DNA of 64,000 nucleotides, from the NCBI GenBank assembly GCA_040285825.1, contig JAUPSS010000007.1, positions 2,144,689 to 2,208,688 of the forward strand, written 5' to 3'. Position 1 is the first letter of the stretch. Every line of letters begins with the position of its first letter. This DNA comes from Eukaryota sp. TZLM1-RC. Its lineage: Eukaryota > Metamonada: BaSk clade. Below the pieces are notes generated by a model. The model searched no databases, was not told the DNA's origin, and saw only the letters and a list, made by a program, of their open reading frames with translations. Below, one piece after another: positions 29,421 through 39,174 of this stretch. A program made the translations under genes and the position numbers.

Positions 29421-30014
29421 CTTTCATGTCCTAACCAACATGTTGGCTGCAACATTCACTGCACACAAAAAAATCTCAAAATAACTTCGGAGTTACCTAC
29501 CAATACGATCATTAACAATATAAAGTGAGGTATCAGATTCAAAAATATTCATGATGGGGGTTTTCCTCGGCAAAGATTTCTTTACACAAAAGATTCTTGT
29601 TTTGCATTATCGATTAAAAACGTGACTCTAACAGTTTTGGTCAATGAGAAGAAAGAGTGTTTTGTTTTGAGTGGTTGAGAGGATGTAGTTGAGCTCTGAA
29701 GAACTTGCAGATATGCAGTTTTCCTTCTTATATTTTGTTCAATATGGGTGCACATTATAGTATAATTTACTCAAAGTGTAAGAAAACATAACACACACCC
29801 TGTTGTAACCTCAATGAGAGAACATCTTGGTCTACAACACCCAAACAACATACTTTTATACATTGAATTGTTATGGGCCTAAAAAGAAGCATTTCAGTAC
29901 AGAAAGTTTCAATAGGATTATTTTCGGGAAACCGTGTTTTGTGAAAGTTGATTCATAAACGCCCAACAAACAGAATTTTTTCATTTTTGCATCCATCATC
30001 TTTTCAATTTGCAG
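29421..30014. other. Spacer upstream of the guanylyltransferase gene
   Basis: AT-rich with no gene. The last 35 bases (TTTTTGCATCC ... CAATTTGCAG) look like a 3' splice site directly before the ATG, so a 5' UTR intron is possible. Confidence 0.45.
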
Positions 30015-31274
30015 ATGACTCATCGCAATGGATTCTTGTGTTTAGCTGGTGGTGCTTCTGCCAGGTTTTTTCCATGTAACAAAGTTTTCACTAGACTTGT
30101 TGATCCCAAGAGATCTATGATTCAACAAACTGTTGATCGTCTTGTTTCAGATACTCATAACGAACCTCCTCTTTGTTCTCCTGATGATTTTTTTCTAATA
30201 ACTGGTCCTTCTTTCGCAGATCGAATGAAATCAGAGTTGTCAGAAGTACCTTCTGGCAACATTCTCGTTGAACCTGCCCGTAGAAACACTCTACCTGCTA
30301 TACTCTGGGCCCTGTCTCAAATGAGGTCCAAGGGATTTGATCCGTCTTCTCTTATCACAGTAGTTACTGCTGATCACGTTATCCCAGACGTCAATAACTT
30401 TCGGCAATGCCTCTCAACTGCTGGTAAGGTAGCTTCCTCTTCTTTTTCCATTGTTACCATTGGTATTACTCCTTCTTCCGATCCTTGTGAATGGACTTCT
30501 TTCGGAACAATGAAAACAAAGAAAGCAACCAAACCTGCTTCATTATTGGCTCGTTTTGAGGAAAAACCCACAGTAGAGAGAGCCAACGAAATGGTTAACC
30601 AGGGTGGATGGTTTTGGAATTCAGGAATGTTTTTATTTACGATTGCCACTTTGGAATCTCTACTTCAGTCACTTCAGCCTTCAATTTATGAAGTTTATGC
30701 ATCCTTAGTAGATGCTCATGCCAAGGGTAATGATACCAAGGCCAGAGAACTTTTCAGTTGTTTTCCATCCAAAATCCAACACCCTCTTGTTCATGACTCT
30801 TTAGCTGATTGTTCTATAGATTATGCGTTAATGGTACCCCTCACCATGGAGGAGCATTTGATTGATGTCCAAGGACAAGTTGTCGAGGGTAGCTTTGATT
30901 GGATTGACATTGGCAGTTGGTCGGCTTTGAGAGGTGTGATCCAGCCAGATGATGAAAATAATATTGTTTTAGGGAAATGTGTTGTTGAAGATTGTAAAAA
31001 CTGTGTGATTGTTGCTGAAGAACCTTTTGTTATAAAGTGTACAGATCTTGATGGTTTGGTTGTTGTTGTAAATAGTAACGGTAGTGGTTTAGTTTGTCCA
31101 GAGAATAGGTCAGCAGAAGTCAAGAGAATAGCTGGATTGAGAGCTATGCAAGAGGAAGGTGTGGTGGAGTTTGACGTAAAAGATTGTGATGTGATAGGGA
31201 AAGTTGCCTTGTTTGGAGTTTCTGGATTGAAAATTTGTCTTGAAAATGAGGATTTTATTGTGCATAAACGTTAG
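30015..31274 (+). CDS. manC: Mannose-1-phosphate guanylyltransferase, bacterial ManC type
   Basis: 419 residues from ATG 30015. The enzyme family makes GDP-mannose from mannose 1-phosphate and GTP, the donor for glycan and GPI synthesis. Visible motifs are the nucleotide-binding loop CLAGGASARFFP, LVEPARRNTLPAILWAL, TADHVIPDVNNF, FEEKPTVERA, GGWFWNSGMFLF, SIDYALM and SFDWIDIGSWSAL, in the order of bacterial ManC enzymes. The usual GGSGTR loop reads GGASAR and the following Lys region is altered, so activity should not be taken for granted. Eukaryotic GMPP enzymes instead have a left-handed beta-helix tail, which is absent here. No intron or signal peptide is seen. A transfer origin is inferred. 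Confidence 0.88.
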   Translation: MTHRNGFLCLAGGASARFFPCNKVFTRLVDPKRSMIQQTVDRLVSDTHNEPPLCSPDDFFLITGPSFADRMKSELSEVPSGNILVEPARRNTLPAILWALSQMRSKGFDPSSLITVVTADHVIPDVNNFRQCLSTAGKVASSSFSIVTIGITPSSDPCEWTSFGTMKTKKATKPASLLARFEEKPTVERANEMVNQGGWFWNSGMFLFTIATLESLLQSLQPSIYEVYASLVDAHAKGNDTKARELFSCFPSKIQHPLVHDSLADCSIDYALMVPLTMEEHLIDVQGQVVEGSFDWIDIGSWSALRGVIQPDDENNIVLGKCVVEDCKNCVIVAEEPFVIKCTDLDGLVVVVNSNGSGLVCPENRSAEVKRIAGLRAMQEEGVVEFDVKDCDVIGKVALFGVSGLKICLENEDFIVHKR

Positions 31275-31459
31275 TAGTTGCTCTTGTTTTTGTGAAGTAA
31301 TTTTCTTTGTTATTTCAATTTCAAGATATTTCATCTTTGAATATTTTCTTTAATTATAGATGTATGGTAACAATTCCCAAATGAAAACAAACCCCAACAG
31401 AGTAAATCAAGTTGCGTAAAGTCAAAATGTACAGATAATACAAGCAAAACTAGAAAATA

Positions 31460-31870
31460 CTAGTGCAACAACTCTCGTTCAACAAAGTCTAACAATTCTT
31501 GAGTAGTCTTCCTAGGTGGAAGAGTTAGTCCCTTATCGTGACAAAGCTTTTCCAAAAAGGTGTGAACTCGAGTGGTAAAGCAGGCAACTGTATCTACCCC
31601 TGCCTCCAGTTCACTCACTTCTTCTGTTAAATCGAGAACCTTACCAGCTAAAAGACTGTTTTCCTGATTCAATACAGTTCTTTCGTAGGTAAGTTGTTTA
31701 ACCTTGGCTTCAGACTCTGCTAGCTGGTGTTGGACTGTGTCAAGCTCTGTAAGCAACGTTTGAGAAAGTTCCTCTAAAAAATCATCTGATGACTGCTCTC
31801 TTGGGAGATCAGAAATGTCTACATTTTGCTGTGATCTTGAATTTAGGGAAACATCCATCTCTACATTCAT
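31460..31870 (-). CDS. Hypothetical short coiled-coil protein
   Basis: 136 residues from ATG 31870. Residues 30-100 form a continuous heptad pattern (FLEELSQTLLTELDTVQHQL, ESEAKVKQLTYERTVLNQEN and LDLTEEVSELEAGVD). The C-terminus is CHDKGLTLPPRKTTQELLDF. I recognise no family. It is convergent with the guanylyltransferase gene. A small structural or adaptor protein is plausible. Confidence 0.65.
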   Translation of the reverse strand: MNVEMDVSLNSRSQQNVDISDLPREQSSDDFLEELSQTLLTELDTVQHQLAESEAKVKQLTYERTVLNQENSLLAGKVLDLTEEVSELEAGVDTVACFTTRVHTFLEKLCHDKGLTLPPRKTTQELLDFVERELLH

Positions 31871-33429
31871 TCTTTTGGCCTTTGACTATTTGATGAAGAG
31901 GGATTGATTTTGGGGGATTTTTGCTGGTTGAATTTTAGGTTGAATACCCTTTTCTTTTTCCTTCCCTACCTAATCCCCTTTTTGTGTTCCTGACTCAATC
32001 AGATGCTGCTCTCATTCCATTAACTCTTGATAGTATCTACTTTTGCTGACATTTTTCAATTTGTACCACTTTGTGTCACACTTAACTATATCTGATGGTC
32101 TTTGCTCGTTAATGTTAGACATACAGTAGAAAAGTAATGAAATTTATTACGAAGAGGAATTGTATTCTCTCTTCTTAAACTAATAGGCGGAATACTAATA
32201 AACTAGACAAATAAACTATAAATACTATTCAAGACTAACATATCTCGCTAGCTTAAACACTTTTTCTACAAAGATTAGTCAACGATTCGGCCTACCTTGA
32301 TAAAATGGTCTCATCGGACCTGTTTAAATGTAAAGACAATCTTCATCTCAACTATGAAGCATCACTTTATAGATGTTCGTTCGAGGAGCTCGTATCAGAT
32401 TTTGTTATAGAATAAAATGTTTATTAATTTTTTGAGTGCTAAAAATGTACACGTGGGTCAGCTGAACAACATGATATCTACATTAGCTGTTTTGTTTGTT
32501 GACATGGGGTACAAATAGAATCATTGGGTACACAAAAGCAAACTCAACGAAGAACTCCCGTTCATAACTCATCATAATCATAATGAAAACTTGAGCTTCA
32601 AACCAAGAAGTTCAGAAAAGTTGAAAGTGTCCCAAACATCAGGATAAACAGTGAAAATTGTTCCCATACCTGAATTTTCTGAAAAATCAACTCAACAAAG
32701 AACAAATCATCCAATGGATTTTCACTCGTTTTTGTGCACTTAACACGCTACTGATCCCTGTAGCAGTGCAACATATTCGGGCTGACCTTCCTTTGGTCGC
32801 CGAGATTTGTCATGAAGCTTCTTTATTGTTTCAATCTTCTGTTGAATTTGCCGTTGGGAGCTAGAATTCAAGTGGAACAGGATGTATGGTTTCTTTTCAT
32901 GACCGTCATCACCACTGGTTCTTTTCCAAACCCATCCACCTCTAAAGGACAACGCCAATTACTACATATCTTTTACAATGGAATGCTTCCTGAATGCCCA
33001 CAGGACAAGCCTCTTGTTTCTACATGAAGAAATTCTTTAGTTCTTCATGGAAATTCATTCAATATTTTCCTCAATGATTGGCTGCAGTCACAGACATGTA
33101 ATTTCATTAATAGAAAAGTACTTTCTCCTTACCTTGCCTGTTGGGCTCGTCAATTGACATCTTATGTTAACACAAGTTTACCTAAATTTGTGTTACATGC
33201 AACTGACCTGGCCATACCAATGACCATTCAACCAATCATACCGATGACTACTCAAAGGACCATAGTACGGACTCTAACACCGCAACTGTTATTTTAACTA
33301 TCCCAAAAAGGACTTTAAAGATTTGACCAATGATTGTAAAAAAACAACCAATATGGTCAAAATACGAAACTAGGAACAAATTGGAACAGTGTTCATAGGG
33401 TCAAACCTTTCTTTCTTTCAGTGGTCTAT
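31871..33429. other. Unassigned AT-rich region
   Basis: Overlapping plus-strand frames lie at 32658-32864 and 32812-33027 (VAVQHIRADLPLVAEICHEA and FLFMTVITTGSFPNPSTSKG), but I recognise no family. They may be a decayed mobile element, given the relics that follow. The rest is noncoding by eye. Confidence 0.4.
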
Positions 33430-34411
33430 CGCGACAAAAGGAGTTACTCAAGCCATAATCCGCCCATAGCAACATAAGAGGCAATTGTGGTGATGACGAT
33501 GTTTTCTTTACCAGTGTATAGAGCGAGGGAGCAGATGTTGGTCAAGGCGTTTTTGATGCGTTCAAATGCTACTTGATGGGTGCTATTCCAGGCATGAGTC
33601 TTTTTTGGTGTCAGAATGCCCATGTCGTTGGACAAACTTGGATAAAATCGCGAAAGTAGTTAACTCCTGCAATAAAGGAACTCAATGACTACAAGTCATG
33701 AGAAAATGGACCACACAGATGACTTTTGAGGTTACGAAGATCAATTGAACCAAAAGAAATTTTGATAAACTGAACAAACAAAAGTAATTTTTTGGGCCGA
33801 AAAACAATTTTAGTCTTTGGGGCATAGAGACGAACACGGTGGTTTTTGGCACAACGTTGTACATCAATTATGCCTTCTGTTAATGATTCGAAAATTGGTG
33901 CCGAAACAACGATGTGATCAATGCAAACAAAAACAAGGTATGTAGAACCATTCTCAGGAGTAAGTATATTGGACACGAGATTCTGAAAAATACTTGGTAT
34001 GTTTTTGGAGCCAATAAACTCACATTTGAATTCAATGGCGTTTCTTATAATCCCAAAAGCAACTTTCGGCATATCTTCCTCGATGAAAACAACTTGGTAA
34101 AAATTACGTGGTAGGTCGAATTTGGCAATAAATAATGCAGTTCCTAGAGTTTGTCCGACATCAGAAACTAGGGAAAAGTGAGCAATATATGGCTTTAGTG
34201 TTGGTGTTAGTTTCGTCAACGCCGGAATGATTGCCTTTCAAGCTGCGTTTTTTTCTTTTTTCAAAATTCAAATTCGGAGATTGGTGGATACTAGTGGATT
34301 TCCAAGCCAAGCCTGTTTGGATGCTTTCTTTCATCAAATTTCTAGCAATTTTGAAACAATGAGAGTTCAGAGGTCGAAACTTTTTGAAGACGCGAACAGC
34401 TTCATCTTTTG
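33430..34411 (-). mobile_element. Decayed Ty3-like pol fragment (RT and RNase H)
   Basis: The minus strand encodes MKESIQTGLAWKSTSIHQSP, a pre-RT motif. It is followed by FIAKFDLPRNFYQVVF, SKNIPSIFQNLV and VCIDHIVVSA; the usual DD at the active site is DH. Then WNSTHQVAFERIKNAL leads into the RNase H start, IVITTIASYVAMGG. It lacks LTRs and is broken by frameshifts. It differs clearly from both Ty3 families in the window and could be an autonomous relative of the 91-bp-repeat element, which is speculation. Confidence 0.7.
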
Positions 34412-35487
34412 ATACTAATTGATTTATGGGGATATTTAAATATAATCTCATTTTTGTTACAAACGCTTCATAAGTGGCACAAAGTCCAAATCTTCGTGGT
34501 ACAATAGTTACAAACAGTGAAGAATCTGATAACTGGTTTTCACAAACGCCCTTTTTCAATAACAATGAGTGAAGATCTTGACCTCCAAACGGACGAGCTG
34601 CATATATCATAACAAAGATCATTTTCATACATTCCAGTCAATCGTTTGTACACCAATAAAAGCACATGAAGTAAGAATAGAAGCATTTGTGCAACCCAAA
34701 CCGGCATAATGTGGACTAAGATCAGCATGATTTGGATTTCGGAACATTTTACATCCCAATAATTGTGACAAAACTTTTGCGCGTAATTCATTAAACTTCT
34801 GGGCCAAAGGCATAGTGATGAGAGATTTTGTAGATCGAAATATATGATTAAAGTTGAAACTAAAACACAGTTTTATAATGGTAAATTTGATATGTTTTTG
34901 TAAATCAAATGTCATCTTTCGGTCAATTTTTCGGAAATTGAGTTCAATCTTTTAAACAACTCTTTGGTAATTTCATCATTATTTCCTCAAAAGGAACCCA
35001 AATGACGAATGGCGTCAATTGGATATAATTTGGCTTGAATCTCAATACCATTAACTATTGTAGAAACTGGAGCATTTGAAAGTAAAACACATTTCAGTAA
35101 ATTAAGTTGGAGGCCAATTTTGTTAAATATTGCCTTGAAACATACAGTTGCATCTCTGGCAATCTTTAAATCACCTATAAAAACAACAACATCCATATAT
35201 GCAATCATTTTTAGTGAAGGAAACATCTCTTGAATTTGCAGTAAAATAGGATGAATGGCCAAACAAAACAAAAGAGCTCCTAAAGGATCTCCTTGATTTA
35301 CACACCTTGATGATTTCAAAATAGAATTACCAAAATGCAAATTAGCATTTGTGCTATATGTTGATTGGAAGTTAGGCATTAATTCCGGTGAATATTGTAA
35401 CAAAGCACCATGAATACTGCAACGACTGATTGAATTGAATACATTGCTGAAATCCAACAAAATACAAACATTGGACTCATTTTGACG
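34412..35487 (-). mobile_element. LINE subfamily A copy with dead RT, internally deleted
   Basis: The minus strand encodes LDFSNVFNSISRCSIHGALL, SRCVNQGDPLGALLF, AYMDVVVFIG (catalytic YMDD changed to YMDV) and LNLLKCVLLS. It then goes from TSCAFIGV directly to the segment VCENQLSDSSLFVTIVPRRF, lacking about 200 bp compared with the copy at 134-3332. Both ends are abrupt: it joins the Ty3-like fragment at 34411 and the Fanzor relic at 35488. Confidence 0.83.
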
Positions 35488-36766
35488 AATAATTTGAAAT
35501 TAAATTATGAAAAACATATTAATCGATTTATTAATGTTTATTTTGACAAACCAGATGCGGAAAATGTGTTAGCAAAAATGCACAAACTAGGTGGGTACGC
35601 AACGCCATTGTTTACTATAATTTTATTAAAGAGATTTAGACTTCGACAATTCAAAAACATGTTTTAGTTGACGATAGAGATTACTTGAATCCTTTAAGAG
35701 TTGCACCTGAAAATTTTTTAGACCTTTTTGGTGATGAGTTTTCAAATTTGTGTCAACATCATGATATTAGAAACAATGAAGGTAACGAAATCTTTTATGG
35801 TCTTATAACACCCTTTACTTGTCAAATTGAAAATTTAGCCACGGATGAAAGTCTGGTTGACAATATATGTCCAGTGGATGTACATTTTCTTACAGATGCT
35901 GTTGAGAAAGATCTTCAGATATTCTTAAAACCATCAATTACGATTGCTCAACATATTGCCAGTCGAGAGGGGAAACCTTATCAAATGACCTCTGTATCAA
36001 CCAACGTAGGTACGGGATATTTTCCAATTGACACAAGAACAATATGGACAATTATAAGACAAAGAATTACAATTATTAGAACAATTATTAGAGTCTAATG
36101 AAATGACAATCGAAGATGCAAACACCGAATCATCTGCGTTTGCAGCCAATTCAGCAACTTTTATAGATTTTTCCAACTTTGTGGTTGCCAAACTTCGGCA
36201 AGTTTTTTGACAATTGACTTTTACAGTCTTGACTTGTGGAGCACTCATAAAATGCAAGCTTTTATTCACAATTCAAAAGACTGTAAGTTGATTGTTAAAA
36301 AGCCTTGTTCAGAATTCTGGCAACTCAAAAGACAGTTCAATAGTAATGGGTAATTATGGTAAAAAAGGTTCCAACAAGTTGAAACATCAAAGACCTACTC
36401 GAGGCATTTGATGGATTCAATTTCTGAACAGCAATGGTTTTAAAGTGTTGATGATTAATGAAGCTTTCACTTCAGCAAAATGTCCTGTTTGTTGAAAAGG
36501 TTGCTACGTTTTTGAGAGTAACAAATTCCAGTTGCTAGAGAAAAGAAAAAACTCATGTCTGTCATGGTTAGCTTGTAACAGTAACAGTTGCAAATTCAGC
36601 AACAAAGGCTCAACAAAGCTTTTCAATAAAAATAGGCTGGCTTGTTTGAATATGTATGCAAGTGCTAAAACCAGAATGAGTGCCAATTAAAAGCCTCAGT
36701 ATCTGTGTAGTAGATAGTTTTTGTTATTATTCTGCACGAAAATTGTGTACTTATGGGAATTTCCCA
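35488..36766 (+). mobile_element. Fanzor (TnpB-like) element relic 1
   Basis: Plus-strand frames carry, in order, NYEKHINRFINVYFDKPD, the 137-residue piece at 35685-36098 ending YFPIDTRTIW, then VMGNYGKKGSNKLKHQRP (RuvC-II region). Next is NGFKVLMINEAFTSAKCPVC, then CHG.LACNSNSC (the two halves of a Cys4 zinc ribbon), and LFNKNRLACLNMYASA at the RuvC-III position, ending RPQYLCSR-like. This is the layout of eukaryotic TnpB relatives (Fanzor), RNA-guided nucleases in active members. The RuvC-III Asp of WNRD is Asn (codon 36631-36633), RuvC-I is not found, and stops and shifts interrupt it. The right end is set by similarity to 54395-54823. Confidence 0.68.
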
Positions 36767-36890
36767 CCAATTTCTTGTTTCGTTAAATAGCGGAAACGGA
36801 GGAAGAGGAGATGGGTGAGCAGAGAACGGAGAAGGAGTGGACGGAAGCACTTCGGAAAGAGGCTGTTCATTGGAAATCTCAACTGGCGAG

Positions 36891-37349
36891 TCACCATAAA
36901 CAAAAGAGAAGGGGAAGGGAAGGAATACTGGATAGGTGGGGAAACTGAGCATACATGTTCTGGGTTGGAATTTTTGCCGGGGATTGAGATGAACTGAGGA
37001 TTTCCTTGACTTCGGTTGGAGTGGACTCTGGTGGTGGTGCAGTGCCTACAGCGTCGAAGGAGGAAAATAGAGTAAGCAGAAGAGGTTCAGATGGTGACTT
37101 TTTCAACGAATAGGTTGAAATGAAATCATTTTTGGAAAAAATGTCCTGTAGAGCGGCTTCAGCTTCGAAAATTGAAGCACTATGTCGGAAATCATAGAAA
37201 GAAAGCCATTTGGACACAAGATGTCGAACACAATCTTCTGTAATAGAAGGTGGTTTGTTCTTTGTCCAAAAGGCGATACACCTCCTGTTGAGCACCAAAA
37301 GTTCCTGTTGTAGAAGGATGACTTGTTTGTTGGCCAAATGGACATGCAA
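36891..37349 (-). CDS. LisH-domain ORF, uncertain gene model
   Basis: A 152-codon open frame. Residues 37-65 (EDCVRHLVSKWLSFYDFRHS followed by ASIFEAEAAL) fit a LisH dimerisation motif, seen in centrosomal and basal-body proteins such as FOP and TON1. The C-terminus is Ser/Pro-rich. The last codons may continue in the frame 36665-36952 (NEQPLSEVLPSTPSPFSAHP) through a short intron, but I could not find a convincing splice. FG-nucleoporin-like sequence lies in other frames over its 5' end, so this may be one exon, a fusion relic or a pseudogene. Confidence 0.35.
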   Translation of the reverse strand: MHVHLANKQVILLQQELLVLNRRCIAFWTKNKPPSITEDCVRHLVSKWLSFYDFRHSASIFEAEAALQDIFSKNDFISTYSLKKSPSEPLLLTLFSSFDAVGTAPPPESTPTEVKEILSSSQSPAKIPTQNMYAQFPHLSSIPSLPLLFCLW

Positions 37350-37460
37350 TTACTGAAGGTTGTCCAGGTTGTTGAGTTCCAAAAGAGGATGTTGTCGAAG
37401 ATGAAAATTTAGTCGAAACTAAATTGCTAAAAGTGAACGAAAAGTATAAGTGAAGAAATA
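37190..37460 (-). pseudogene. FG-repeat (nucleoporin-like) relic
   Basis: In another minus-strand frame the translation reads FSFTFSNLVSTKFSSSTTSS, FGTQQPGQPS, CPFGQQTSHPSTTGTFGAQQ, and after a frame change VSPFGQRT. Spacing and composition (FG, PFG, Ser/Thr/Gln-rich) are those of FG nucleoporins such as the NUP54 gene at 40.3 kb. No start, splice or domain completes it. Confidence 0.4.
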
Positions 37461-37744
37461 TAATTCAATCGCGAATCTTGAAAATGATGAAAACTCAACC
37501 AAACTCCACTCACCAACTTTTGTAGCATGTAGTTGTTGTCTGAAGAAAGGAAAACATTCGGAAAGTAATCTTAAACGATATGTATCATTAATAAACACTT
37601 GTAACTAACTTTACTTTGAATCGACAACTATAAGGTTAATTGATTTCAACAAATTTTCTATTTTAGGAAACAAATTTTCAATCATTTCTGACTGTTTCCG
37701 TTCTGTGTTGACGGTCATGGATATTGTTCCACAAACTACAACTG
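37461..37744. other. Spacer, no feature recognised
   Basis: Short frames only. Confidence 0.4.
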
Positions 37745-38940
37745 TGGGAGCGTTGGTCAACCAGTTCTTCAGATTCACAAAAAGCTAAGGAACGCCAGTT
37801 CCAAGTTCTTGAGTAGTATACGAGCTCATGCTACTCACCTAGCACAACTCTTTGTGCTCCATTACCCAGAACACTATATGTGGCTTACTCAAAGCCAGTT
37901 CTGGAGCCTTTGTTTCGACTTTGTGTGCCAAAGTGAGCCCAAACAAAGAAGGCCATTTGAGAACCATTTTTTGGTTTACCAAGCGCTGTAACACCTTGTT
38001 CAGCACTTTTGGCCCTGGCGACCGCTGAATGAAACCACCTCAGCCGACGGTGGTAGATTTTAGTGTCTTTCCACTCTTTTTGGCAGTCGAGCCATTCAAC
38101 TGCGAGAAGCCTTTTGTCAGTTGCTCGCTGACGGCCTTGTGGTCTGGAAACGCAATTTTTTCCAGAGCTGCTCTCAATTTCTGATTTGCTCCTGGCCCAA
38201 GAAGTACGCCGACTCTGTACTTCAAGGGATTTAGCCAGATGAGTCAATTTGGCAATGGTATCAAGAAATACACAAGCATATCTTGATCCATTGGCTCAAT
38301 ATAACAGCCAACGCATATATTGGTGGTGGTGAAAATTTGTTCGAAAATTCAATAAGAAACGAACGATTTCCCATCAATATGGAGTCTACGACAACAATCT
38401 TTTAATTTGGCTTGAATATTTTATCTTTTTTAGAAGATAACTGCCCTGACGTGATGAAAAGGCACTCTCTCACCACTGTCCAGTTGGTCTCCATGCTTCT
38501 GAAGCTTGACTAAAGAAGCAAAAGCTTATTTCACAAAGCTAAATGAAAACAAAAAGCTTCTGAACAGCCCTTATCGGTTTTTTAATAAATCCAAATTTAT
38601 TAACTCACCATTTTTTCAAATGGTGATTCCTTACGGTTTGCGTTTTCCAAAAAAAAACTTGTAATAAGTTAAGTAAAGCGGAATTTGAGCCCATGCGAGC
38701 CTCTGGGAACTATGATTTTCATAACTCTGAAAAGAAACAAAAATCCAATGTCCATAGAAAAGCAAATCCACTACGAAGACCACGGTTACCGGTGGATGAA
38801 CAGCCCAATTATCGAGATCCTGATGAAAATTTGTTTTTTGTAACCGTTGATCCCAACCACCGCAATCCTTTGGTTGGACTGCTGGTTCTTTCCAAAATTC
38901 TGCTACCGTTTCTGAACGTTCTGGACTGCTACTGAATCCA
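37745..38940 (+). mobile_element. Probable Fanzor-like relic 2 (N-terminal half)
   Basis: Broken plus-strand frames give SSIRAHATHLAQLFVLHYPE, later RNERFPINMESTTTIF (compare YFPIDTRTIW in relic 1), FFSNGDSLRFAFSKKK, and at 38693-38935 FFVTVDPNHRNPLVGLLV. The last could be RuvC-I (usual DPG). The order fits the first half of a Fanzor protein, but every segment needs a frame change, so this is a tentative call from pattern alone. The minus-strand frame 37885-38247 is probably a shadow. Confidence 0.35.
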
Positions 38941-39174
38941 AAAAAATGAAGACTAAATCACCCTCCTCATCTCACTCAAGCAACTCCCAATACTTATTCC
39001 ACTCAGAGCTTCCAAGAGTATCTGATTGAAATAATTTTACCTTATGTTCCTGAATCTGAGTGAGAGCCTGAATATGCTTCAATTATGTCTGGAAATTCGC
39101 AGCGTGGTGTAAGAAAAAAGTTGAGAAGAAATAAGTTTGATTTTTTAAAAATAAGAAAAAGGCAAGAGATAAAC

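Noticed and set aside
30015-31274. Bacterial contamination of the contig because of ManC
   Set aside because: The same contig carries spliceosomal introns, NUP54, SF-assemblin and LINEs on both sides, and the gene has the same AT-rich codon content.
32658-33027. Overlapping plus-strand frames as a small gene
   Set aside because: Two frames overlap without a plausible splice and match no family I know. Left as unassigned.
37885-38247. 120-residue minus-strand frame as a gene
   Set aside because: No recognisable family, overlaps the probable Fanzor relic on the other strand, and composition looks like a chance frame.
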